Assembly: GCF_019734885.1 (NCBI RefSeq)
Contig: NZ_JAAXCM010000062.1
Coordinates: 1 to 64,000 of the forward strand
Direction of reading: 5' to 3'
Source: Pseudocoprococcus catus
GTDB lineage: Bacteria > Bacillota > Clostridia > Lachnospirales > Lachnospiraceae
Length of the DNA stretch: 64,000 nucleotides
The notes under the pieces were generated by a model that was not told the DNA's origin, did not search any database, and saw nothing but the letters and a program-made list of their open reading frames with translations. The position numbers and the translations under genes are program-made. Shown in pieces: positions 1-7,626 of this stretch. Numbering within the stretch: position 1 is the stretch's first letter; each line of letters opens with the position of its first letter.

Positions 1-77
1 GACGAGGTAGATAGGGCAGGGGTGGAAGGGCAGTAATGTCCGGAGCTGACTGTTACTAATCGGTCGAGGGCTTGACC
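1..77 (+). rRNA. 23S ribosomal RNA, 3' end (partial)
   Basis: The first 77 bases carry the conserved end of bacterial 23S rRNA, including the segment TACTAATCGGTCGAGGGC (54-71) and the final CTTGACC. The 5' part lies outside the window. The 3' end is placed at 77 by analogy with other Firmicutes. It is followed after 63 bases by tRNA-Asn and not by a 5S gene. Confidence 0.9.
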
Positions 78-140
78 AAAATGGTTCTAAAGAATGTGTT
101 TAGTTGATATGCAGTTTTGAAGGTGCAAACCTTTCAACTT

Positions 141-212
141 TCCTCGATAGCTCAATGGTAGAGCACTCGGCTGTTAACCGAGTTGTTGCAGGTTCGAGCC
201 CCGCTCGGGGAG
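141..212 (+). tRNA. tRNA-Asn (GTT)
   Basis: The acceptor stem TCCTCGA (141-147) pairs with TCGGGGA (205-211), with G212 as discriminator. The anticodon stem CTCGG/CCGAG flanks loop CTGTTAA, anticodon GTT at 173-175. The T arm contains GGTTCGAGCC. No CCA is encoded. It is probably co-transcribed with the 23S rRNA. Confidence 0.97.
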
Positions 213-217
213 TTGAT

Positions 218-289
218 GGCCTCGTGGTCAAGCGGTTAAGACACCGCCCTTTCACGGCGGTAACACGGGTTCGAATCCCGTCGAGGTCA
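218..289 (+). tRNA. tRNA-Glu (TTC)
   Basis: The acceptor stem GGCCTCG (218-224) pairs with CGAGGTC (282-288), with one G-T pair; the discriminator is A289. The anticodon stem CCGCC/GGCGG holds loop CTTTCAC, anticodon TTC at 251-253. The T arm is GGGTTCGAATCCC. It lies five bases after tRNA-Asn; CCA is not encoded. Confidence 0.97.
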
Positions 290-358
290 TTTGAATTATT
301 CTTGACGAATAGTTTGCAGCATGATATACTAATTGAGTCATGTGAATTTAATATTTAT

Positions 359-430
359 GGCGCAGTAGCCAAGTGGTAAGGCAATGGTCTGCAACACCAG
401 TATCCACCGGTTCAAATCCGGTCTGCGCCT
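359..430 (+). tRNA. tRNA-Cys (GCA)
   Basis: The acceptor stem GGCGCAG (359-365) pairs with CTGCGCC (423-429). The discriminator is T430, the base expected for tRNA-Cys. The anticodon GCA is at 391-393 in loop CTGCAAC. The T arm is CCGGTTCAAATCCGG. It is the last gene of the rRNA-tRNA cluster before the terminators. Confidence 0.97.
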
Positions 431-437
431 CTTTTAC

Positions 438-468
438 AAACCTGAAGAAGAACTTTTCAGGTTTTTTT
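438..468 (+). terminator. Rho-independent terminator of the rRNA-tRNA cluster
   Basis: Stem ACCTGAA with TTCAGGT around a 9-base loop, followed by a run of seven T. It sits 8 bases after tRNA-Cys. Confidence 0.85.
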
Positions 469-496
469 GTTTCTTAAGAAACGATCGGAAATGATG

Positions 497-540
497 ATGC
501 CGACAGTCTGTGTCAAAACAGTGCTGTCGGCATATTTTTT
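497..540 (+). terminator. second, tandem terminator
   Basis: The perfect 10-bp stem ATGCCGACAG / CTGTCGGCAT (497-506 and 524-533) is followed by ATTTTTT. It probably backs up the first terminator; tandem terminators are common after rRNA operons. The T run is on the plus strand only, so it does not obviously serve the converging minus-strand gene. Confidence 0.8.
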
Positions 541-563
541 GTGCGATTGACGCACACTTTGTG

Positions 564-1010
564 CTATTGTTCGAGAATCCGCCATTTTGAGTTGTCAATA
601 GGGAGACGATAGCCGCAATAGGAGCAGCACCCGTCTTGGTCAGGGACAAAATTGGCCCCACAGCGCGGACATTCTTTTTCAGCATAAACAGCCTGGCCTT
701 TGGACTTCATGCGCTGCGGATAGCGGGCTCTGTATAATTTCAGATCAACGGGCTGATTGCTGGCGGATATCTGATGATTCGGGCTCAGTATCAGCTGGTG
801 TAAAATGGCATGCAGCGTGATCTGTGTGCGCGTATCTGTATTTTCTACAGCCTGCAGTTGCAGCTGGTCGACACTGTAATACAAAAGCTCCGATGAAACG
901 GTTTTTTCATAGAGGGCTTCATTTAGATCGGAATGCAGTACTTTCTCATCATAACGAACAATTTGTTTCTTTAAATCTTCGATATTATCCGTTTTCCGGA
1001 GAATCCGCAG
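564..1010 (-). pseudogene. C-terminal part of the zinc-ribbon membrane protein, beyond an in-frame TAG
   Basis: This 148-codon open frame follows the TAG stop (1013-1011) of the upstream coding region in the same reading frame, with no shift. It opens LRILRKTDNIEDLKKQ and continues with a helical, Tim44-domain-like stretch. It ends in a zinc ribbon, CPRCG then CCSYCG, followed by a W-containing tail that resembles the first ribbon of the upstream part (CPSCG/CPYCG then DW). There is no strong ribosome binding site inside it; the only weak start is TTG at 884. I read it as the second half of one protein of about 445 residues split by a nonsense codon. Readthrough or a sequencing error remain possible. 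Confidence 0.7.
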
Positions 1011-1901
1011 CTAGAGTAAAAAAGCAAGCAGGGCAGTGATAACAAATGCGCTGCCGAGGGCCAGAAAGTAGCTGTGAGGCAGAATAAACCGAAAACACGG
1101 GATCGCAGGAATGAAGAAAGCAATCATGGTTGCTGCGGTTAATTTAAAATTTCTCGTATTCGGGTTATAATCCCGGTAGATCAAAAATTCTTCCGTCTGC
1201 CAGTCAAAGAAATCACTCTTAATATAGCCGCCGCAATAAGGACAGTGATCTTCGTCGCTTGTCAGTGTGACAGTGGCCCCACAGCTTGGACAGATGACGT
1301 TCGTATACTGTGAATAAAAAATCTGCTCATCATTTCTGTTTTTGCTGCCGACCTCATTGTGGCGGATATGCCGGGATTGTCGGAGCAAGACCGCACCATG
1401 AGCAAAAAAATCTTCGTAAAGGATTCGATTGTTTTTTCTGTCCAGATATCTGTTCAGGATAGAGCCTTGCAGGACGACTTCCCGCCATTCCCGGCCGGCA
1501 TCGCTCCAGTGCTTGTAATCGTTCTTTTTGGTATACTCTTCCGGGAGTTTGAGATAGGCCATACGCATCTCACGGCGAATGTTATTCTTTTTCAGCAGAT
1601 GAAGTTCATGCTCAAATTTCCGGCGAAAGGACTGATCCATTCGCAAATCCGGTGACTGAAGATTCCCGGTCTCAAATACGTTCATCAATTCTTCTAATGG
1701 TTTGCAAATTTTATTTGGAAGCTCTGAATTCTTAAAGAAGATTTCCTTTGAATGAGCAAGTTTCCTTTTAACGTAAAGAAACCATAGTTTTGGCTGCATC
1801 CATTCGAATTTCCAATCCAGGACGTGGGAGACCAGCAACGAGCCCCATATGCATGACCATGCGAATGCAAAGACAATTGCGTCTGTCCATGTAACAGTCA
1901 T
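1011..1901 (-). CDS. zinc-ribbon membrane protein, Tim44-like family (N-terminal part, truncated by TAG)
   Basis: Membrane protein of 296 residues. The start is ATG at 1901, with AGAGGTG six bases upstream, in preference to an upstream TTG. Visible order: one N-terminal membrane segment (about residues 7-27), a charged helical region, a zinc ribbon CPSCG...CPYCG around residue 210, then two hydrophobic segments at the C-terminus ending FLL just before the stop. The frame continues past the stop with a second zinc ribbon (see 564-1010). The layout resembles clostridial proteins with a Tim44-like domain plus zinc ribbons; the family name is a guess from this layout. It lies 77 bases after the TMEM43-like gene on the same strand and is probably transcribed with it from the promoter near 2880. 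Confidence 0.6.
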   Translation of the reverse strand: MTVTWTDAIVFAFAWSCIWGSLLVSHVLDWKFEWMQPKLWFLYVKRKLAHSKEIFFKNSELPNKICKPLEELMNVFETGNLQSPDLRMDQSFRRKFEHELHLLKKNNIRREMRMAYLKLPEEYTKKNDYKHWSDAGREWREVVLQGSILNRYLDRKNNRILYEDFFAHGAVLLRQSRHIRHNEVGSKNRNDEQIFYSQYTNVICPSCGATVTLTSDEDHCPYCGGYIKSDFFDWQTEEFLIYRDYNPNTRNFKLTAATMIAFFIPAIPCFRFILPHSYFLALGSAFVITALLAFLL

Positions 1902-1978
1902 TGGTTCACCTCTGTTTTCTTTTGGATAGATGGACAAGTCAGATGTCTATGCCAGTTAATACTGATAAGACTGGTCCA

Positions 1979-2812
1979 TCAAGGTTTACGTGTGCCTGAA
2001 GTGAATAGTAAAACAACACCGGCCAACAGCGGGATGAGTGAAAAAATAATGGAAAAAACAGATGTTCCAAAACCTGGCACCCCACCTTGTGCAATGGCAG
2101 TTTCACGGTCAAGTTCGTTTTCCATCAGATTATTTGTGATGCCGGCGACTGCATTGAGCGTATCGCCATTCTGAATACCGATGGCAGTCACGGTCTGACC
2201 TGTTTTAAAATTCGCACCATCATAAAAATAGCGATAATCATTTTCTTTATAGTTTCTCTGTGTCTGACTCAGCGGTTCTATGAAATCCTTTTGTGAATAA
2301 TTGGCATCAGTGACCCAGACATAACCGCTGGCTTCTAATTCAGAACGGTCATAATCATGCCATGTGCCATTGAGTACGATAGCATCGATAAAATCCTGTG
2401 AAAGCGTATAATTGCCGATTTTGCCCTCTCCGGTCAATGTCTTGTCGCGATAGGCCGTACTCCATTCAAGAACACCGTTACGTTTTTCTTCCTCAGTCAG
2501 CGTTTCTGCATTCGCTTTTGTCGCTTTCGCTGTTTTGTTCAGCTTCATTGTCTGTTTGGAACGTGAAGTGCGGATGCTGTCGATGGTTAATCCAAGTTCA
2601 TCATCATAGGATGGGGTTGTCAGCTCAAACGGCCCACATACGATGACGATTTTGCCGTCATTGGCATCATTGATCGCGCCCTGGCCAACATAAACGGCAT
2701 CTTTCAGTGCACTTTTCATTTTCGGTGTATCCACAAAGATCATCTTTAATGAGGAGACGGCAAAAAACAATCCGATGACAAGAAGAAGAACACCTGCTAT
2801 TTTTTTTAACAT
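1979..2812 (-). CDS. TMEM43-like membrane protein
   Basis: 277 residues. The ATG at 2812 has AAGGAAGG just upstream; the open frame extends further upstream but without a binding site. An N-terminal membrane segment (about 4-24) is followed by a large extracytoplasmic region and a C-terminal hydrophobic segment near 245-270. Within the loop, DGKIVIVCGP, LEWSTAYRD and the late TVTAIGIQNG have the order seen in the TMEM43 (DUF1625) family, where a 'lose/keep the Gly-Pro' strand is followed by a W/Y-rich segment. This is recognition by pattern and only moderately certain. It has an activator-like dyad and a CATAAT -10 box upstream and shares that intergenic region with the divergent lipoprotein gene at 2972. 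Confidence 0.6.
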   Translation of the reverse strand: MLKKIAGVLLLVIGLFFAVSSLKMIFVDTPKMKSALKDAVYVGQGAINDANDGKIVIVCGPFELTTPSYDDELGLTIDSIRTSRSKQTMKLNKTAKATKANAETLTEEEKRNGVLEWSTAYRDKTLTGEGKIGNYTLSQDFIDAIVLNGTWHDYDRSELEASGYVWVTDANYSQKDFIEPLSQTQRNYKENDYRYFYDGANFKTGQTVTAIGIQNGDTLNAVAGITNNLMENELDRETAIAQGGVPGFGTSVFSIIFSLIPLLAGVVLLFTSGTRKP

Positions 2813-2876
2813 TTTATCAACCTTCCTTTCCTTTGACAGCTTGATCAGCGCCGGTTGGCGCAATGATTCCGATTGT

Positions 2877-2921
2877 ATTATGACATGGTTCATTTTTTTG
2901 GTCACTAGCACTTAAGATAGT
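2877..2921 (-). promoter_or_regulatory. dyad operator and -10 box for the TMEM43-like gene (site C)
   Basis: Read on the minus strand, ACTATCTTAAGTGCTAGT (2921-2904) is followed after 22 nt by CATAAT (2882-2877). There is no TTGACA-like -35. The same 18-bp dyad at the same distance from a -10 occurs at 4035 and 13822. The palindrome lies between divergent genes and could also act on the plus strand, where TATATT is at 2941-2946. Confidence 0.65.
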
Positions 2922-2971
2922 GACATTGGCTTCCTTCTTTTATATTCTGGTAGTAAGATAGGGGGATTTGT

Positions 2972-3967
2972 ATGAAGAAAAATGTGCAATGTCTCGTTAT
3001 TTTTGTTTTCGCACTCTTGTTGCTGACCGGATGTAAAGGCAGTGAGCAGGAAATGCAGAAAAAAAATGGGGAGTCGGAAGATGTATCATCAAAAGTGGAG
3101 GCATTTTTGAAAAAAGAGACGAATCAGAGCAGTGAGACAACACAGCTTTTGACAGAGACGGATGCGTCGGAAACGGCGGACATGCAGTCAACGGAATCGA
3201 TGACAGAGACAGAAGTGACCGCATGGGATGAGCTTCAGGGCAAGATGCATGAGAATGATTGCAATATTGCGATGGCTTTCCTTGGGTATATCAGTTATGA
3301 GGCGGATGAGGTGAAGATTCGTCAATATGCCAGCCAGGAAGCATGTGTACAGTATGATTTTCCTGAGAAGGCAGATCTGGTGGACTGCGGGGGCGAAGAA
3401 GTTTATGCCATCGTGCCGCGCGAGGGGATGTCAGTTTCTGTCTATCGCGTGGAAATGTCAGAGATGGGAGAGTACGATGACAAGTTGGAGACATCGCTTT
3501 ATGAAGGAAAAAAAGGGGAACCGATTCTTCTTCGATGCAATGTCAGTGAGATTTTTCCAGATGTGCTGCTGATTGTCTCTGATGGCAGAACGATGCATCT
3601 GTTCCGTCCGATGATTTCCCTGAGGGACGGTCATCTGGCAGCAGAAGAAGGCTGTTATGATTTTTCAGTGTATGAACCACTCCCGGATGCCGGGGGTGAG
3701 ATAGGACCGTTTGACGGACAAAACGGGGATATCGCCTATGAAATACTGAACGAAGTGCCGGGAGTACGAGAAGCCATCGCGAATGGCATGCAGATCATGG
3801 ACACATGTGAAATGGAAGAAATAGATGGTCGTCCGTGTCGCGTATTTGTATTGGGGACGAATCATGACGGTCAGTTTGTCCGGGAGCAGTACTATGCCGT
3901 GTCAGATAACCTTGTGTATGTGTATGATGTCATCGATGATTGCTGGCTGATTCCAGATAGGAACTAG
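2972..3967 (+). CDS. predicted lipoprotein of unknown function
   Basis: 331 residues with a lipoprotein signal: a hydrophobic stretch from about residue 7, then LLTGC with the lipidated Cys near residue 21. A Ser/Thr/Glu-rich linker (about 25-85) follows, then a globular domain that I do not recognise. GATAGGGGG lies seven bases before the ATG. It is divergent from the TMEM43-like gene and followed, after 181 bases, by the SPFH operon. Its position beside the dyad at 2904-2921 suggests shared control. It probably acts at the outer face of the membrane; no enzymatic motif is visible. Confidence 0.75.
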   Translation: MKKNVQCLVIFVFALLLLTGCKGSEQEMQKKNGESEDVSSKVEAFLKKETNQSSETTQLLTETDASETADMQSTESMTETEVTAWDELQGKMHENDCNIAMAFLGYISYEADEVKIRQYASQEACVQYDFPEKADLVDCGGEEVYAIVPREGMSVSVYRVEMSEMGEYDDKLETSLYEGKKGEPILLRCNVSEIFPDVLLIVSDGRTMHLFRPMISLRDGHLAAEEGCYDFSVYEPLPDAGGEIGPFDGQNGDIAYEILNEVPGVREAIANGMQIMDTCEMEEIDGRPCRVFVLGTNHDGQFVREQYYAVSDNLVYVYDVIDDCWLIPDRN

Positions 3968-4034
3968 TATATCGTTTTAAGCATTTGATGTCCGGCTGTC
4001 TGAAAGGAGCATCAGATTGTGAGCAGACGTGATT

Positions 4035-4079
4035 ACTATCAAAAGTGTTAGTGAAAAAACAGCGATATTTTCTTATACT
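4035..4079 (+). promoter_or_regulatory. dyad operator and -10 box for the SPFH operon (site B)
   Basis: ACTATCAAAAGTGTTAGT (4035-4052) is followed after 22 nt by TATACT (4074-4079); no recognisable -35. The dyad would be centred near -42 of the start point, a position typical for activators that touch RNA polymerase directly. Confidence 0.7.
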
Positions 4080-4148
4080 GAAAGTAGAAAGAAATGAAAT
4101 TGAACCAACGGCATGAAAAACCGGGAATGATGAAAGGGGATAAAGCAT

Positions 4149-5657
4149 ATGGGATTAATTAAAGCATTTGTGGGAGCAGCAGAAGGGACATTGGCGGATC
4201 AGTGGAAGGAGTTTTTCTATTGTGACGCAATGGATAAGAGTGTGATGATGAAGAAAGGTCAGAAGAGAACCGGCGCCCGATCATCGAATGTCCATGGCAA
4301 TGACAATATTATCTCTAACGGAAGCGGCATTGCTGTTGCGGATGGTCAGTGTATGATGATCGTGGAACAGGGAAAGGTGGTCGAGGTATGTGCAGAGCCT
4401 GGACAATTTACCTATGATACATCGACAGAGCCGAGTATTTTTTCAGGAAGTCTTGGAGACAGCATCAAGGCGACATTTGCGACAGTCGGTAAGCGTTTTA
4501 CATTTGGCGGCGATACAGGTAAGGATCAGCGAATCTACTATTTCAATACAAAGGAGCTGATTGACAACAAGTTTGGCACACCGAATCCGATTCCTTTCCG
4601 CGTTGTGGATTCCAAGATCGGCCTGGATATTGATGTGTCTGTCCGCTGCTCGGGTGTTTATTCTTATCGGATCAGCAATCCGCTGCTGTTCTATACGAAT
4701 GTGTGTGGAAATGTGGAGAACGAATACACGAGAGACGAGCTGGACAGACAGCTGAAGACAGAATTTATCAGTGCACTTCAACCGGCTTTTGGCAGGCTTT
4801 CTGAACTGGAACTGCGTCCGAACCAGATTGTGACACACAATACAGACTTGGAGAATGCGATGAATGAAACGCTGTCTGCCAAATGGGGTGAACTGCGTGG
4901 ACTGAAGGTCGTCAGCATTGCGCTCGGTTCGGTGACACTTCCGGATGAAGATGCAGAGATGATCAAGCAGGCTCAGCGTACAGCGATGCTGCAGAATCCG
5001 ACGATGGCGGCAGCAACGATGGTTGGCGCACAGGCTGATGCAATGAAAGCGGCGGCAGCCAATGAGAGTGGTGCCATGAATGGTTTTATCGGTATGGGTA
5101 TGGCCATGAATGCAGGCGGTGGCATGAATGCGCAGAATCTGTTTGCAATGGGTGCCCAGCAGGAGGAAGCAAGACGCCAGGAGGAAATGAAACGCCAGGA
5201 AGATGCAAGACAGCAGGAAGAAATGAGACGTCAGGAGGCTATGCAGCAGCAACAGATGGCAGCAGCGCCGGTTCAGCAGCAGGGTGCAGACAGTTGGACA
5301 TGCAGCTGTGGGCAGATTGTGACAGGCAAATTCTGTCCGGAATGCGGTGCAAAGAAACCGGAACCAAAGCTTGGGCCGGAAGGTGCTAGCTGGACATGCA
5401 GTTGTGGTTATGTCGCAACAGGCAAGTTCTGTCCGGAATGTGGTGCGAAGAGACCGGAGAAGCCGACAGGCTGGATTTGCAGCTGTGGTGCACTCAATAA
5501 AGGCAAGTTCTGTTCTGAATGCGGTGCAAAGAAGCCGACAGAAGAACCATTGTACCGCTGTGATAAATGTGGCTGGGAGCCGGAAGATCCGAAACATCCG
5601 CCGAAATTCTGTCCGGAATGCGGTGATCCGTTCAATGATGCAGATATTCAGTCATAA
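4149..5657 (+). CDS. SPFH-domain protein with four C-terminal zinc ribbons (YdjI-like)
   Basis: 502 residues, ATG preceded by AAAGGGG. The first 280 residues or so form an SPFH/band-7 type domain ('virion core protein' family, as in Bacillus YdjI). A Met/Ala-rich stretch and a Gln/Glu/Arg-rich coiled coil (about 335-375) follow. The C-terminus carries four zinc ribbons: three of the type CSCG...CPECG or CSECG (about 381-470) and one CDKCG...CPECG (about 476-493). The ribbons are near-repeats at DNA level. It heads a tight operon with the zinc-ribbon protein at 5675, the TPM protein at 6785 and a lipoprotein at 7627. In Bacillus, YdjG-YdjH-YdjI is an envelope-stress set linked to PspA; by analogy this protein may scaffold a membrane complex. 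No PspA gene is present here. Confidence 0.85.
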   Translation: MGLIKAFVGAAEGTLADQWKEFFYCDAMDKSVMMKKGQKRTGARSSNVHGNDNIISNGSGIAVADGQCMMIVEQGKVVEVCAEPGQFTYDTSTEPSIFSGSLGDSIKATFATVGKRFTFGGDTGKDQRIYYFNTKELIDNKFGTPNPIPFRVVDSKIGLDIDVSVRCSGVYSYRISNPLLFYTNVCGNVENEYTRDELDRQLKTEFISALQPAFGRLSELELRPNQIVTHNTDLENAMNETLSAKWGELRGLKVVSIALGSVTLPDEDAEMIKQAQRTAMLQNPTMAAATMVGAQADAMKAAAANESGAMNGFIGMGMAMNAGGGMNAQNLFAMGAQQEEARRQEEMKRQEDARQQEEMRRQEAMQQQQMAAAPVQQQGADSWTCSCGQIVTGKFCPECGAKKPEPKLGPEGASWTCSCGYVATGKFCPECGAKRPEKPTGWICSCGALNKGKFCSECGAKKPTEEPLYRCDKCGWEPEDPKHPPKFCPECGDPFNDADIQS

Positions 5658-5674
5658 TAGATAGGAGTGATTGT

Positions 5675-6769
5675 ATGCAGAATATGCAGGAATATAAATG
5701 CCCATGCTGCGGCGGCGCAATCGCTTTTGACAGTACGATTCAGAAGATGAAGTGCCCGTATTGTGATTCAGAATTTGAGATGGAAACATTGAAGGCGATG
5801 GATGAACAACTGAAGGAAGGCAAAAGCGACAGCATGGAGTGGGAAACCAAAGCTGGCGGAGAATGGCAGGAAGGCGAGACAGATGGACTAAGTACCTATG
5901 TCTGCCAGTCCTGCGGTGGAGAAATCGTCGGAGATGCAACGATGGCGGCAACTAAGTGTCCGTTTTGTGACAATCCGGTTGTTTTCACGGGAAAATTTGC
6001 GGGTGTGCTCAGACCGGATCTGGTTATCCCATTCAAGCTGGACAAGAAAGCCGCCAAAGAAGGACTGATGAAACATATTTCCGGAAAACGTCTTTTACCG
6101 AAGGTTTTCAAAGATCAGAATCATATTGATGAGATTAAAGGTGTCTATGTGCCATTCTGGCTTTTTGATACCGATGCAGATGCACAGGTGAGTTACAAGG
6201 CGGCGAATATCCGGACATGGAGTGACAGTCGTTACATTTATACAGAGACCAGATATTTCCTTGTCAACCGTGGCGGCAGCATTGGATTTGAATATATTCC
6301 GGTTGACGGATCATCTAAGATGCCGGATGATCTGATGGAATCCATTGAGCCGTTTGACATTTCAGAAGCGGTGGATTTTCAGACGGCGTATCTTGCCGGT
6401 TATCTGGCCAACAAATATGATGTCACGGCTGAGGAGAGTATAGACAGAGTCAATGCCCGTGTCAAACGTTCAACGGAGGAAGCATTTGCGGAGACGGTCA
6501 AAGGCTATGATTCGGTGAATGTGGAAAACAGCAGTATTCAGTTCAGGGGCGGCAAAGCCCAGTATGCGCTTTACCCTGTCTGGCTGCTGAATACGACCTG
6601 GAACGGCAATCAGTATCTGTTTGCGATGAATGGTCAGACCGGACGTTTTGTCGGTGATCTTCCGATAGATCAGTCTGCGGCAACAAAATGGCTGATTGGC
6701 CTGACGATGCTGATGAGTGCTGTGTCCTACGGCGTCATCTGGCTGTTGCATCTATTTGGAGTATTATAA
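5675..6769 (+). CDS. zinc-ribbon membrane protein (YdjG-like, TFIIB-type ribbons)
   Basis: 364 residues, ATG with TAGGAGTG upstream, 17 bases after the SPFH gene. Two zinc ribbons are visible: CPCCG...CPYC (residues 9-30) and CQSCG...CPFC (about 75-95). A large soluble region contains YVPFWLFD and YALYPVWLLNT, strands typical of this family, and a single membrane segment is at the C-terminus (about 335-360). In Bacillus, YdjG-type proteins sit in the membrane with YdjH. The gene order here is ydjI-ydjG-ydjH-like, which supports a shared complex. No catalytic motif is visible. Confidence 0.82.
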   Translation: MQNMQEYKCPCCGGAIAFDSTIQKMKCPYCDSEFEMETLKAMDEQLKEGKSDSMEWETKAGGEWQEGETDGLSTYVCQSCGGEIVGDATMAATKCPFCDNPVVFTGKFAGVLRPDLVIPFKLDKKAAKEGLMKHISGKRLLPKVFKDQNHIDEIKGVYVPFWLFDTDADAQVSYKAANIRTWSDSRYIYTETRYFLVNRGGSIGFEYIPVDGSSKMPDDLMESIEPFDISEAVDFQTAYLAGYLANKYDVTAEESIDRVNARVKRSTEEAFAETVKGYDSVNVENSSIQFRGGKAQYALYPVWLLNTTWNGNQYLFAMNGQTGRFVGDLPIDQSAATKWLIGLTMLMSAVSYGVIWLLHLFGVL

Positions 6770-6784
6770 GAGGAGGGTAACAGA

Positions 6785-7606
6785 ATGAAGAAAACATTAC
6801 GCATGCTTTTACTCGTCCTTGTGTTGTGCCTCGGTCTTGTCATGCCGGCAGCAGCCGAAACAACAGATGGTTTTGCCAGTGATCATATCTGCATGGCAGA
6901 TATGGCCGGTGTGCTGAATGAGCGGGAAGTCACAGAACTGGAAACGATGATTGATGAGATCCGGACGAGGCAGAAGTTTGATATTGCCATTTTGACTGTT
7001 TCAGAGGAAGATATTCCGTCAGTGCAAGAATATGCAGATGATATTTATGACGGAGCGGATATGGGGTATGGAGAGACAAGAGACGGTGTGCTCCTTGTTG
7101 TCGATTTAAAGTCCAGCGAGTGTTATATGTCCACAAAAGGATATGGTATTACAGTTTTCACGGATGCCGGTATTCAATATGTCGGTCAGCAGATGCGGCC
7201 GGAGCTGGCGGACGGTGATTTTGCGGGTGCCTTTCGCACATTTGCCACACTGTGTGATGATTTTATCACCCAGGCACGAAACGGTCAGCCGTATGATGTG
7301 GACACGCTTCCTAAGGAACCGTTGTCCCTGATCTGGATTCCTATCGCCATTGTCATTGGTTTTATCATTGCTTTTGTGATTGTCGGTGGCATGAAGAAAC
7401 AGCTCAAAACGGTGCGTTTCCAGGCCAAAGCGGATGATTATGTCAAAGCCGGCAGCATGAATATTGTGGATAATCAGGAATGGTTCCTTTACCAGAACAT
7501 TGTCAAAACAGAGAAACCGAAAGATAACGATAAGTCGTCAGGCGGAAGCAGTACACATACTTCGTCCTCCGGCAGTACTCATGGAGGTGGCGGCTTCAAA
7601 TTCTGA
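6785..7606 (+). CDS. TPM-domain protein (YgcG/YdjH-like)
   Basis: 273 residues; AGGAGGG is seven bases before the ATG, 15 bases after the previous gene. A signal peptide (1-24, cleavage near AAA-ET) leads into a TPM domain (about 35-165) with the usual opening DMAGVLNEREVTELE and the segment DGVLLVVDL. A membrane segment follows at about 180-203, then a cytoplasmic tail ending in a Gly/Ser/His-rich stretch with GGGGFKF. This layout matches TPM proteins, which are anchored outside the membrane and often found with zinc-ribbon and SPFH partners. The stop codon overlaps an upstream ATG of the next open frame, but that gene's likely start is further down. Confidence 0.87.
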   Translation: MKKTLRMLLLVLVLCLGLVMPAAAETTDGFASDHICMADMAGVLNEREVTELETMIDEIRTRQKFDIAILTVSEEDIPSVQEYADDIYDGADMGYGETRDGVLLVVDLKSSECYMSTKGYGITVFTDAGIQYVGQQMRPELADGDFAGAFRTFATLCDDFITQARNGQPYDVDTLPKEPLSLIWIPIAIVIGFIIAFVIVGGMKKQLKTVRFQAKADDYVKAGSMNIVDNQEWFLYQNIVKTEKPKDNDKSSGGSSTHTSSSGSTHGGGGFKF

Positions 7607-7626
7607 TGTTCAAAGGGGGAAATCAA

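Noticed and set aside
104-379. 91-codon ORF across the tRNA genes
   Set aside because: It covers three complete tRNAs and has no binding site; it is a by-product of tRNA sequence.
4443-5597. 384-codon antisense ORF opposite the SPFH gene
   Set aside because: It mirrors the codon bias and zinc-ribbon repeats of the real gene; its Cys/His/Arg-rich product has no start signal or known motif.
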